NCBI GenBank assembly: GCA_043808305.1
Contig: JAZDFB010000003.1
Coordinates: 66,196-130,195, forward strand
Direction of reading: 5' to 3'
DNA from: JBBAAP01 sp043808305
GTDB lineage: Bacteria; Planctomycetota; MHYJ01; JACQXL01
Length of the DNA stretch: 64,000 nt
In this document: piece after piece, positions 1-7,823 of the stretch
How the letters are laid out: every line of letters begins with the position of its first letter
Numbering within the stretch: the stretch's first letter is position 1
The notes under the pieces: model-generated
Told to the model about the DNA's origin: nothing
What the model saw: only the letters and a program-made list of their open reading frames with translations
Database searches by the model: none
Program-made: the position numbers and the translations under genes

Positions 1-169
1 CGCCCCGTTCCCGCTCGATGGCGTTGCTGTCCAGGTATTGCTTAACCCCGACCATCTTGCGCGACTCTACTGTATTGGTTATCTCCAGGAACCGGTCAGC
101 CAGGGTCGACTTGCCGTGGTCAATATGTGCAATGATGCAGAAATTCCTGATATCTCCTAAAATATTCAT
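1..169 (-). CDS. lepA: Elongation factor 4 (LepA), N-terminal fragment cut by window edge
   Basis: The minus strand from 169 translates to MNILGDIRNFCIIAHIDHGK followed by STLADRFLEI and, further on, QYLDSNAIERERG. AHIDHGKST is the P-loop (G1) of translational GTPases, and the (F)xIIAHIDHGKSTLADR plus LDSxxxERERG combination is the LepA/EF-4 pattern rather than TypA or EF-G. LepA is a ribosome-associated GTPase that can back-translocate stalled ribosomes. Only the first 56 codons are in the window; the rest lies off the left edge. The gene is divergent from the small membrane-protein gene at 301. Confidence 0.93.
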   Translation of the reverse strand, partial: MNILGDIRNFCIIAHIDHGKSTLADRFLEITNTVESRKMVGVKQYLDSNAIERERG

Positions 170-300
170 ACTGTGTATCCCGCAATTTACACCCCTTAAT
201 CGCTTGTGTCAAGATTATCATTACCGTCTGGCTTAACTGTTGACATATTTATTTTAATTGCTAACCTGGCAATCATCTAAAACAGAAAGGAAGATGTTAT

Positions 301-498
301 ATGAGAAAGACCATAAGGAAATTGCTCTGGGCGGTGTTATTTATCCTGACCGGCGGCGTCATCCTGATGTCTAATTACGGGCTGCTGGGTTTCCACGTTG
401 ACCTGTCGCGCGACTGGCCGATAATCCTGATAGCCTGGGGCCTGTTGAAGCTGGTAGACGTCATTATCGGCGGGGATAAGGGGTCGTGCAAAGACTAA
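301..498 (+). CDS. Small two-helix membrane protein, LiaF/DUF5668-like
   Basis: A 65-residue protein with two hydrophobic segments (about residues 8-28 and 38-57) joined by a short loop containing DLSRDWPIILI. This layout matches the LiaI/LiaF-type transmembrane region (DUF5668-like), where the helix after 'WPIILI.WG' is characteristic. Such domains occur in envelope-stress sensors and also as stand-alone small proteins of unknown role. AGGAAG lies about 8 nt before the ATG, so the start is well supported. The stop codon touches the large inverted repeat at 498-598, which probably ends the transcript. Confidence 0.7.
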   Translation: MRKTIRKLLWAVLFILTGGVILMSNYGLLGFHVDLSRDWPIILIAWGLLKLVDVIIGGDKGSCKD

Positions 499-598
499 GA
501 GCCCCTAACAAAATGAGTCAGTGCGATAAATCGCACCGCTACAATACAACTGTAGCGGTCGGATTTATCCGACTATATTTCATTTTGTTAGACGCTCT
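498..598. repeat. About 100-bp imperfect inverted repeat with nested hairpins
   Basis: Outer arms AGAGC...CTAACAAAATGA (498-516) and TCATTTTGTTAG...GCTCT (580-598) are complementary. Inside are two smaller palindromes, GTGCGAT-AA-ATCGCAC and GTCGGAT-TT-ATCCGAC, joined by complementary CCGCTACA / TGTAGCGG. The whole can fold as one long hairpin or a branched structure. It begins at the stop codon of the preceding gene. There is no strong T-run, so it may be a mobile miniature element rather than a simple terminator. Confidence 0.75.
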
Positions 599-657
599 AA
601 ATATTGCGTCCGGCATATCTAACGCGCTGTAATGAATCGCGCCGATAGGCCTTGTTA

Positions 658-1914
658 TTACTTTTGCTTAAGTTCCGGCGGCGCTACCGGCAGCGGCGTA
701 ACTGCCGACGGCACCTGTTCAAGCGGCACAGAAGGCGTTTGAATGACGATTACCGGCGGCGGTTTCAGGACATCGCCGAATATATTGTATAACGCCCTCA
801 TCATCATCTCATCCTTGATAAACTTGATTATAAGGTCGTAGTCATAAAGCATCACTTCGGGGTTATTCCTTTTGAAGCCGTTGGTCATATCCATAAATTC
901 TTTTATCAGGTTATTCTCGGAAGTAAAATCGTATATCTGGCAGTTGGGCTTGCTTAAGATATCCATCATATTCAGGGCTTTTATCGTGCAATCATTGGAC
1001 TGCCCCGGGACATTGATTGCATCAACCACCAGCTTAAACAGGCTTTTCCTCAGCCATTCCGACCCTTCGTAAGGCACCTTCTTGCGATAGGGCGAGTTCA
1101 CCTCCGTTATGGTATAAATCGCCTGCTCGCGGAACTGGGACCGCCAGTAGAGAAGCGAATTCTTGGTCAGCAGGTCGAGGATTTTCTGGTCGTCGACTAA
1201 TTTAAGGGTATCAACGGCCATATAAGATATGGGGATTTCCGGGGTGGTCGTCAGCCGGTAAAGCTCATCCGACGCCTCTTTGGCCCTCAATCTGCCCAAG
1301 GTTTGCATGGTCCTGATGTAAAGCAATCCCCAGTTGAGTTTCTGCTCGTAGCTCATCAGCATATTCCGGCGGGCATTTTCCAGCTGCTCGCGCAAGTTAG
1401 TGCCCAGGGAAGGGTCATTGTCTTTCTTGTCGGTATCTTTCTTGGTCGGGTTAGAATCTTTCTTGATTGCGCCGATTCTCCGGAACTCATCAAGCTGTTC
1501 TTTGGCCACTTCCGGCGACGGCCAGCCGTACTTGGTTAAATCCATTTTCAGAAGCTGGACTAACTGGGGAATCGCCGGCCGGTATTCCATCTGGTAAAAA
1601 CAATAAACTATGGCGCAGCGTATTATTAACGTATCTTCGGACATAGGCCGCTCGAACTGTTCCAGCAATATCGGCCCGCACAATGACTGTTGGTATTTTG
1701 CCAGGCTGCGGATAGCCCAGAGCTTGATAGGCAGGTCTCTTTCGTTAAGGGCTTCTTTCAGGCGCAATATCTCGGCATCAACATCTGTCACCGTAGGCGC
1801 CGGCGCAGGTGCGGGCGTTTTGGCCGGCTCGCCGCCCCAACCGGCCCGGCTGCCGACTAACAATATGGCTAAACCTAATACAAATGCCAACGCCCTTATA
1901 CTGTTGTATTTCAT
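658..1914 (-). CDS. Exported HEAT-like repeat protein, function unknown
   Basis: A 418-residue protein with an N-terminal signal peptide (hydrophobic residues 8-22, likely cleavage near SRAGWGGEP) followed by a Pro/Ala linker. The central part has degenerate alpha-helical repeats of HEAT type ('IKLWAIRSLAKYQ', 'AIPQLVQLLK', 'SDELYRLTTTPEIPISYMAVDTLKLV'). A charged Lys/Asp insert lies around residues 150-170 and the C-terminal tail is proline-rich. It probably acts as a periplasmic protein-binding scaffold, but no enzyme motif is visible. It ends 60 bp from the inverted repeat at 498-598 and converges with the gene at 301. Confidence 0.75.
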   Translation of the reverse strand: MKYNSIRALAFVLGLAILLVGSRAGWGGEPAKTPAPAPAPTVTDVDAEILRLKEALNERDLPIKLWAIRSLAKYQQSLCGPILLEQFERPMSEDTLIIRCAIVYCFYQMEYRPAIPQLVQLLKMDLTKYGWPSPEVAKEQLDEFRRIGAIKKDSNPTKKDTDKKDNDPSLGTNLREQLENARRNMLMSYEQKLNWGLLYIRTMQTLGRLRAKEASDELYRLTTTPEIPISYMAVDTLKLVDDQKILDLLTKNSLLYWRSQFREQAIYTITEVNSPYRKKVPYEGSEWLRKSLFKLVVDAINVPGQSNDCTIKALNMMDILSKPNCQIYDFTSENNLIKEFMDMTNGFKRNNPEVMLYDYDLIIKFIKDEMMMRALYNIFGDVLKPPPVIVIQTPSVPLEQVPSAVTPLPVAPPELKQK

Positions 1915-2473
1915 TAGTAATACTCCGTTAGGTTCTTGAAATCACTTTATCTCCGGCAATACTGCAATACTGCAATACTGCATAAACAAAACGTTTTTGT
2001 CAAACTAAATATTACTAATTCAGCATCCGTCATTTAATCACAGATGGTTCGGCAAACTCACCACAAGTTTACACGGATAAACGCTGGATTTCAATCTTAC
2101 CACGAAGGCACGAAACAAAGAAAGTACGAAATTTAGTGTTTTTCATCTTTCGTGTTTTCGTGGTAAAATTCGGTAAAATTTAAAGTCAGTGGTTTCAGTG
2201 TCCTCAGTGGTTTAATATGGCGTATCCGGGTTGTTACAGCCCGGCCGAAAAATATTCGGGGAAAATAATATTTCCACTTGACAAAAATAGCATTTAATCT
2301 ATACTACTTTCCTATTCTAAAGAAAGGAGAGTCCAAGCGGCAGTTAAATCCACTGATTCCCCATTGGCTTATATCGGGGCGTTGATAATCAGGGGGTTAA
2401 CATCACAACCAAAACAGGGGGGATTTGTCAACAGCCCCAAATAAATATCCCGACATTCATCGGGAAAGAAAGG
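1915..2473. other. Intergenic region with short repeats and hairpin
   Basis: No coding sequence is seen. It holds three copies of the 8-mer GCAATACT at about 1960-1984. A hairpin at about 2098-2165 has arms CCACGAAGGCACGAAA and TTTCGTGTTTTCGTGG, the 'cacgaa' kind of dispersed intergenic sequence. The promoter at 2278-2305 and a leader of about 170 nt for the ACT-domain gene follow. The leader contains a small hairpin CCCGACATTCATCGGG directly before the ribosome-binding site. Confidence 0.6.
2278..2305 (+). promoter_or_regulatory. Sigma-70 type promoter for the ACT-domain gene
   Basis: TTGACA at 2278-2283 and TATACT at 2300-2305 are separated by 16 bp, a near-consensus housekeeping promoter. 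It would give a leader of about 165 nt before the start at 2483. Confidence 0.6.
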
Positions 2474-2482
2474 ATGGCCATC

Positions 2483-2875
2483 ATGATTAAAGTGAAAAAA
2501 GGGACGGAGATATGGGTAAAAACTCCCAACAAAATCGGCGTCGCCGCCGGTCTTGCCCGCGTCGTTTCAACAACCAAAACTAATATACTGGCAATGAGCT
2601 CCTACGGAGAAACCAACAAAGGTTATTTCAAATTAGTCACCAGCAACAACGCCAAAGCCGCCAAAGCGATAAAGACATTGGGCTACAACGTAAAACAGAA
2701 CAACGTTTTATTGGTAGAGACGCCCAACAACCCGTCCACCTTCTGGCCGCTGGCGCAAAAGATAGCCAAACGGGGAGTCAACATCAACTACTGTTACGGC
2801 ACGGCGATGGGCGCAAAAGCCCTGCTGGTGCTGTCCACCAACAACAACGCCAAGGCGATAACGGCGCTCCGGTAA
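2483..2875 (+). CDS. Tandem ACT-domain protein
   Basis: About 130 residues forming two ACT-like ligand-binding modules: residues about 3-65 (VKTPNKIGVAAGLARVVSTT...ILAMSSYG) and 70-130 (VETPNNPSTFWPLAQKIAKR...INYCYGTA). ACT domains usually bind amino acids and regulate metabolic enzymes; no catalytic domain is attached, so this is probably a stand-alone regulator or sensor. An upstream ATG at 2474 is possible, but GAAAGG (2468-2473) abuts it. The ATG at 2483 has the normal 9-nt spacing and is preferred. It is transcribed alone from the promoter at 2278 with a long leader. Confidence 0.85.
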   Translation: MIKVKKGTEIWVKTPNKIGVAAGLARVVSTTKTNILAMSSYGETNKGYFKLVTSNNAKAAKAIKTLGYNVKQNNVLLVETPNNPSTFWPLAQKIAKRGVNINYCYGTAMGAKALLVLSTNNNAKAITALR

Positions 2876-2984
2876 AAAAACAATCAGGGCTGATACCCGC
2901 CCCGTCCCCCGAAGACTGTCAGGGGGACGGGGCATACACTATATTCCAGTGTGGCGGGCGCGGAAAAGAAAAGGAAGAACAATT

Positions 2985-4265
2985 ATGAAAACAGGATTTA
3001 TCTGGGGCGTAATAGTTATGCTGATAGTAGCGGCGTGTGCGGTAATGACAGTTGGCCGGGCAAAAGAACATCCAAAAACCCAGGTGATGGAAATAAAAAT
3101 ACTGCCGAGTAATATATCTCCAACCACCCGCCAGGGCGTGGCCGGCGCTCCGGCCGTAAACGGGCAAATAACAAAGGTAAGGGTTTTGGCATACAGCCCG
3201 GATGAGGCGGCTCGCGGGTCTGCAGTTCAAGTGCTTCTGCGATTGGGCGCCCCGGCCGCCATGCCGGAACTTATCCGGTTGATGGCAGCCCCGTATTCGG
3301 ACGTGCGCGAGGATGCTTTTAACGCCATCAGCCAATTACAGTCCCGGGACCCAAAGCCAATCCCCGATGTGATAGAATCATTATCTGACCCGGATGCGCT
3401 GGTGCGTTCCCTGGCGATTTGCCGCCTCAGAGTATTGCAAGCTAACCAGGCCATTCCGGAATTCATCAGGCTGTTATCGGACCCGGACGCAGGCGTGCGC
3501 CGTCTGGCGGTTGAGGCGCTCGGAAAATTCCAGGCCACGGATGCGACCCCGGATGTAATCAAATTACTATCCGACCCGGATGCGGATGTGCGCACTTACA
3601 CAGTCGGCACCCTCAGGGAATTACAAGCCCAGGAAGCCGTCCCGGAGCTTATCAAGTCATTATCAGACGCCGAGGCAAAGGTGCGCCGAGCATCAGTCGA
3701 GGCGCTTCTGCGCTTAAACGCCAAACAGGCGATTCCCATATTCATCAGTCTGTTATCCGACCCGGACAGAGGCGTGCGCAGATGGTCCGCCACCGCCCTC
3801 GGAGAATTAAACGCCCAGCAGGCCATCCCAGACATAATCAAATTACTGTCAGACCCCGAGGCATATGTGCGCCAATGGTCGGTTTACGCGCTTTTGGATT
3901 TAAAAGCCCGCCAGGCCATCCCGGACATAACCGGGCTATTAAAAGACCCGGATTCAGAGGTGCGCCGGTTCGCGGATTATGTCCTTGACCAATTAGGCGC
4001 CGCAAAGACAAGCCCGACCGCATATATAGAAGGCGAAATTATAGCGGTCAGCGAAAAGGCCGATTTGAACCTGGTAATTATCAACGTCGGCAAAAACGAC
4101 GGCGTCGAAGCCGGGATGAAGTTTATCGTATATGGCGATGGTAAATACATCGGCAAAATCCAGGTGGAAAAAGTCGAAGACCATATTTCAATCGCCGTAA
4201 GCATAAAGGGCTCCCTGACTGACGGCATTAAAGTCGGCTACAGCGTTGTTACGAGTCCTGATTAA
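2985..4265 (+). CDS. HEAT-repeat lipoprotein with FlgT-C-like C-terminal domain
   Basis: The start at 2985 is chosen over an ATG 36 nt upstream because AAGGAAG precedes it at good spacing and the signal peptide then begins correctly. The signal ends in IVAAC, a plausible lipobox. Residues about 65-355 are nine HEAT/PBS-lyase-type repeats of 31 residues with the pattern AIPELIKLLSDPDxxVRxxAVxALGxL, nearly regular also at DNA level. After residue 355 a beta-rich domain begins (IEGEIIAVSEKADLNLVIIN, then GKNDGVEAGMKFIVY). It resembles the FlgT C-terminal fold and the C-terminus of the lipoprotein at 47214. The likely role is a periplasmic scaffold. Confidence 0.8.
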   Translation: MKTGFIWGVIVMLIVAACAVMTVGRAKEHPKTQVMEIKILPSNISPTTRQGVAGAPAVNGQITKVRVLAYSPDEAARGSAVQVLLRLGAPAAMPELIRLMAAPYSDVREDAFNAISQLQSRDPKPIPDVIESLSDPDALVRSLAICRLRVLQANQAIPEFIRLLSDPDAGVRRLAVEALGKFQATDATPDVIKLLSDPDADVRTYTVGTLRELQAQEAVPELIKSLSDAEAKVRRASVEALLRLNAKQAIPIFISLLSDPDRGVRRWSATALGELNAQQAIPDIIKLLSDPEAYVRQWSVYALLDLKARQAIPDITGLLKDPDSEVRRFADYVLDQLGAAKTSPTAYIEGEIIAVSEKADLNLVIINVGKNDGVEAGMKFIVYGDGKYIGKIQVEKVEDHISIAVSIKGSLTDGIKVGYSVVTSPD

Positions 4266-4844
4266 TATCGTAAAGCGGAACAGATCCGCATTCGGAAAAG
4301 GCTTATAATAGACCCGTTCCCGGGAGACATTTTCCTAAAATAGTCCACTTTTATCCAATTTCAGCTTTTCTCAGACATACCGTAGTCTTTTATCAACCGG
4401 CATGGTTTGGTTTGATAACCAATGCCAAGCCTTATCATCAGTGCAAAACAATAAGATTATAAGAAACGGCGTCTGTTTGTTTTCCAAATACGGCCTGTTT
4501 ACCAAATAAATGCCGTTTCTTTGGTAATCCAATACCAAGTCTTATCATCAATGTAAAACAATACGATTATAAGAAACGGCGTCTGTTTTGGTTAGAGATG
4601 CCGTTTCTTTATTAATCCAACGCCGTTCCTTTTGACCATAGACCGTATGGGTAGTGATAAGGATGGGTAGGGCCCCCCCTCCTTATATAAATCATTATTT
4701 AATAATGAGTTAGGAAAGCTGAACCCGTGATTTTGGGCTATTTTGGCCCATTTTTCGTGCATTTTTATGGGGAAGGTATGGCAGAAGGACCATAACCCCG
4801 GATTGTACTGAGAGGTGAGCTCGCCCGCACGGGTGTTGGGCCGA
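4266..4844. repeat. Intergenic region with 110-bp direct repeat and hairpins
   Basis: A direct repeat starts at 4419 (CCAATGCCAAGCCTTATCAT) and again at 4529 (CCAATACCAAGTCTTATCAT), giving a 110-bp period over about two units to 4620. Each unit contains arms TAAGAAACGGCGT and ATGCCGTTTCTT that can pair, so each copy is a hairpin. A single GAGGTGAGC...CCCGCACGGG element lies at 4812-4835, related to the insertion in the HEAT gene at 6278-6302. No gene is seen. Confidence 0.7.
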
Positions 4845-5273
4845 TTAGTTTTCTGCTAAATCCGCTGAATCTGCGGTTGCCTTTGTGGATTTGTCAAACA
4901 GCCGCTGGGCCGGACAGCCGAGTTCTCTCTGCCGGCAGTATTTGCAGGCCATCGAGCCGCGCACCAGGGAGTTACCCAGGGATATGAGCAATGCCAGCAA
5001 GATGACACACCCTAATAACAACCAGTCGAATCCTTTTATCAGGATGCCAATACTGGCAATTATGGGGATGATGCCGACCAGGAAATCGGGGACGATATCT
5101 TTCCAGGTAATCTGGTTGCACTTGAATCTTTCGGGCTGGCCGGGCTTGAAGAACCACCGGCTCAATTTGCCTTTGCCGAAGGCGCAGTATTTGCCGTAAT
5201 AACAGCAATCAACGCAATGCCCTTTCAAAAGACGCAGTTCCAGAACGGCGATATAGGCCAGATAAGCAACCAC
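4845..5273 (-). CDS. Cysteine-rich membrane protein, downstream part of an interrupted reading frame
   Basis: A 142-residue stretch starting at GTG, with a cysteine cluster GHCVDCCYYGKYCAFGKGK, two hydrophobic helices (about residues 62-82 and 83-103) and a second cluster CKYCRQRELGCPAQRLF. The paired clusters suggest a metal site or disulfides at the membrane face. The same frame continues upstream through one in-frame TGA (5274-5276) into a 39-codon segment with a further membrane helix. The real gene was probably 5393 to 4845 with a Trp-like codon at the TGA. This piece may be translated by restart at the GTG or may be dead. Confidence 0.6.
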   Translation of the reverse strand: MVAYLAYIAVLELRLLKGHCVDCCYYGKYCAFGKGKLSRWFFKPGQPERFKCNQITWKDIVPDFLVGIIPIIASIGILIKGFDWLLLGCVILLALLISLGNSLVRGSMACKYCRQRELGCPAQRLFDKSTKATADSADLAEN

Positions 5274-5393
5274 TCAGACAATCCCCAACCGGTAGAGTAT
5301 GAACACACCAATGGAGTACATAGCCAGTGAAAATAGATTGGCTATAGCAATCATCCAGAACGGATAGTTGTCGTAATATTTCGGCTGTTCCAT
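5274..5393 (-). CDS. N-terminal part of the interrupted membrane protein
   Basis: ATG at 5393 opens 39 codons (MEQPKYYDNYPFWMIAIANL...ILYRLGIV) ending at TGA 5274-5276. The next codon, in the same frame, continues VVAYLAYIAVLELR. The hydrophobic run crosses the stop smoothly, which is what a single nonsense change (for example TGG to TGA) in one four-helix protein would give. Recoding of UGA cannot be excluded from sequence, though other genes here use TGA as an ordinary stop. Confidence 0.5.
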   Translation of the reverse strand: MEQPKYYDNYPFWMIAIANLFSLAMYSIGVFILYRLGIV

Positions 5394-5458
5394 TATCTTC
5401 AACTGGTCCCGTGCACTGCGTGCAGGGATAAATTCATAAGATTAGCCACAGATTATAC

Positions 5459-5530
5459 TTCGGCAGTTGGAGGAACGACTTACTGCCGAGTATCCTCGGC
5501 TATAACACTCCTTTGTCGTTAACAGCCGAT
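5459..5530. repeat. Paired intergenic hairpins (CGGCAGT and CGGCTRT stems)
   Basis: CGGCAGT...ACTGCCG encloses a 14-nt loop. Directly after it, CGGCTAT...AACAGCCG encloses a loop AACACTCCTTTGTCGT. The second hairpin reappears in inverse orientation at about 43555-43592. They belong to the hairpin family described at 60817-60885 and 63362-63525. Confidence 0.7.
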
Positions 5531-5545
5531 GGACACAGATTAACA

Positions 5546-6506
5546 CTAATCGTCACTAACTCCCAGCTCTTTTAGCGCCGCACGGGCACGGGCTGAATAA
5601 TCGTCACCCCACTCTAAGGCTGAGAATTGTTTTATATCTTCTATTAATTTTGCCGGGACTTTATCCTTAGCACCTAATTCTACTAGAACCACTGCCGCAA
5701 GACCACGAATTTCCTTGACCTTATCATCTAAAACCTTGATTAATTCAAGTATAGATTCTTTGGCATCAAGTTGTCCCAATACATCAACAGCCAACCGGCG
5801 AACCGCTGGATGATTATTCTGTAATAGTGTGGTAATCTGTGGAATAGCCTCTTTAGCACCAAGTTCCCTCAATGCCCCAAGAGCCGAGCAGCGAACCTCT
5901 AGGTCATTCTCCTGTAATAGTTTGGTAATCTGCGGGATAGCTTCTTTAGCATTAAGTTGTCCTAATGCATGAGAAGCCGTGCTACGAGCTAACCAGTTAC
6001 TATTCTGTAATAATTTAATAAATTCCGGGATTAATTCTTTAGCGTCAAGTTGTCCCAATGCCCAGATAGCCGATCCACGAACCTTCCAGTCATTATCCTG
6101 CAATAATCTGGTAATTTCAGGGATAGCTTCTTTAGCGCCAAGGTCCCTCAATGCCCGGACAGCCGACCTGCGAACCTCTGGGTCTGTATCCTGCAATAAT
6201 CTGGTAATGTCCAGAATTGCGTCAAGTTGTCCCAATGCAACAATAGCCGATGAGCGAACATTTGGGGCATTATCCTGCCCCCGTGCGGGGGGGGCTCACC
6301 TCTAATAATTTGATAATATTTGTGATAGCTTCTTTAGCGCCAAGTTTACCCAATGCACTAACAGCCGAGTTGCGAACATCCGGGTTTTGACTTGTGAGTT
6401 GCGCCAGTGCTTTATTTATCTTATACTGGCGTTGCACCGGGTAGATGCCGGCCCCGAGCAGGACCAGAATTGTCAAGACGATGCTTAACTTAAAAAAATT
6501 ATTCAT
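5546..6506 (-). pseudogene. HEAT-repeat exported protein, frameshifted by a 25-nt insertion
   Basis: The reading frame starts at 6506 (MNNFFKLSIVLTILVLLGAG signal/anchor) and runs through one HEAT repeat to 'TNIIKLL'. It is then broken by 25 extra nt at 6278-6302. Removing exactly those bases restores 'IIKLL|QDNAPNVRSSAIVALGQL', which joins the repeats that continue to 5546 in the other frame. The downstream part has at least six 31-residue HEAT units of the form AIPEITRLLQDNDWxVRxSAxxALGQL and ends with a short acidic tail. The intact version would be about 310 residues, a periplasmic or membrane-anchored scaffold like the protein at 2985. The 3' part could still be made from an internal start near 6235. 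Confidence 0.75.
6278..6302. repeat. 25-nt GC-rich mini-insertion disrupting the HEAT gene
   Basis: On the minus strand this is GAGGTGAGC followed by CCCCCCCGCACGGGGG. It is closely related to 4812-4835 in an intergenic region. Its removal restores the reading frame and the HEAT period exactly, so its ends are well defined. Confidence 0.75.
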
Positions 6507-6542
6507 AGGATACACGGATCCCATTCACTTCGTTCAGGGATA

Positions 6543-6576
6543 AGGGACACTAACTCGCTGTGCTTGAAGTGTCCCT
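6543..6576. repeat. Hairpin with conserved 16-nt loop
   Basis: Perfect 9-bp stem AGGGACACT / AGTGTCCCT around loop AACTCGCTGTGCTTGA. It lies between nadA and the broken HEAT gene, upstream of the latter. Confidence 0.75.
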
Positions 6577-6690
6577 AAATATAAGCGCAGAATAGCACGG
6601 GGCGGGAGAATGTCAATTAATATTATCCAGCCATCCTACGCTGTTCCGCCATCCGCCGCTCCGAAGCTCTGGAATGGCGAAGGACGGTAG

Positions 6691-7635
6691 CTACGGAGTG
6701 GTGAAGGACAGCATCCGATTTATTGCCCGAAGCGCCGGCCGGGCGATGTCGTCCGGCACGGTTACCTTATAAGCCATATCCTCCAGCGACCAGAGCACTT
6801 TTTCCAGGGTGTTCAGTTTCATATTGGGACAATCGGCCAGGACGGACGCCTCGATGAAGACCTTGCCGGGGTTTTCCTTTCTCAGGCGGTGGAGGATTCC
6901 GATTTCGGTGCCGATGATGAATTCCTTGTCCGAACTGGTCCGGCAGAATTCTAATATGCCGCTGGTGCTGGCGACCTTGTCGGCCATATCAACTACCTCG
7001 GTTGAACATTCGGGGTGGACCACGACCAGGGCTTTGGGATACTGCGCCTTCCGGGATTTTATATCGGATGCCAGTATCCGCTGGTGGGTCGGGCAATACC
7101 CGCGCCAGAGTATCATCTGCCGGTGCGTCTGGGTCTGCACATAGTTGCCCAGGTGCTGGTCGGGTATGAAGATAACAGGTTTGTCCTTGGGCAGGGATTG
7201 GACTACCCGGACGGCATTGGACGAGGTGCAGCAATAATCGCTTTCGGCTTTGATGGCGACGCTGGAGTTGACATAGGTGACGACCAGCGCATCGGGATGC
7301 TGTTTCTTCAGTTCCCTGAGCTCGCGGACGGTTATCATATTGGCCATGGGACAGCCGGCCCGGTCATCGGGCATAATCACGGTCTTGCCCCGCATAAGTG
7401 CGGGACTGTCTGCGGCCTTGCCCGGGCAGAGAATAGCGGCGGTCTCGGCCATAAAGTTGACGCCGCAGAAGACGATAACCTTGGCTGTGCTTTTAGCGGC
7501 GGCCTTGGCCAGGTCCAGAGAATCGCCCAGATAATCGGCAATGTCCTGGATTTCCGGACGCTGGTAGTTGTGCGCCAGGATTATGGCGCCGCGTTCGGCC
7601 TTGAGCTTGTTTATCCTGTCTATGATGTTGTTCAT
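6691..7635 (-). CDS. nadA: Quinolinate synthase NadA with an 11-residue insertion
   Basis: NadA condenses iminoaspartate with dihydroxyacetone phosphate to quinolinate in de novo NAD synthesis, using a [4Fe-4S] cluster. Family signatures are present: ILAHNYQRPEIQDIADYLGD, MAETAAILCPGK, DDRAGCPMANM, YVNSSVAIKAESD, CTSSNAV, PDQHLGNYV, GYCPTHQRI, VVHPECSTEVVDMAD, GTEIGILHRL and ADCPNMKLNTLEKVLW. The Cys residues of AGCP, GYCP and ADCP are likely cluster ligands. Residues about 74-84 (AADSPALMRGK) are an insertion absent from the family, encoded by the element at 7384-7416. The start at 7635 follows AGGGGATTA; ATGs at 7653 and 7659 are alternatives. Confidence 0.93.
   Translation of the reverse strand: MNNIIDRINKLKAERGAIILAHNYQRPEIQDIADYLGDSLDLAKAAAKSTAKVIVFCGVNFMAETAAILCPGKAADSPALMRGKTVIMPDDRAGCPMANMITVRELRELKKQHPDALVVTYVNSSVAIKAESDYCCTSSNAVRVVQSLPKDKPVIFIPDQHLGNYVQTQTHRQMILWRGYCPTHQRILASDIKSRKAQYPKALVVVHPECSTEVVDMADKVASTSGILEFCRTSSDKEFIIGTEIGILHRLRKENPGKVFIEASVLADCPNMKLNTLEKVLWSLEDMAYKVTVPDDIARPALRAINRMLSFTTP
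7384..7416. repeat. 33-nt in-frame palindromic insertion in nadA
   Basis: The element contains the hairpin CCCGCA-TAAG-TGCGGG and is flanked on the coding strand by repeated GGCAAG. It differs from the element in cysS at 9616-9648 at only 2 of 33 positions. It adds exactly 11 codons inside a conserved region. Confidence 0.85.
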
Positions 7636-7784
7636 TAATCCCCTATTATTCATAAACACTTTGCTTTTATAGCAAAGTGCTAAAATTAAGGTAATCGGGA
7701 TTGCCCGGCTGTCCCTCTCACAGGGAGGCTGCGCACTAAACCTCTCGCCCCCGATTCCATCGGGGTCTGCGAGGGCTAACGGGC

Positions 7785-7818
7785 ATTATTCACCCCGAAA
7801 GCATTCGGGATGAATAAT
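7785..7818 (-). terminator. Hairpin at the end of the TPR lipoprotein gene
   Basis: ATTATTCA.CCCCGAA pairs with TTCGGG.TGAATAAT around a short loop, 5 nt past the stop codon at 7824. The stem is long, but no clean U-run follows, so terminator function is an inference. Confidence 0.5.
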
Positions 7819-7823
7819 CCGGG

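Noticed and set aside
5274..5276. Selenocysteine or reassigned UGA codon
   Set aside because: No SECIS-like element could be recognised and TGA serves as a normal stop in other genes here; a nonsense change or restart is simpler.
7015..7638. 207-codon frame opposite nadA
   Set aside because: Antisense shadow; the minus strand encodes an unmistakable quinolinate synthase.
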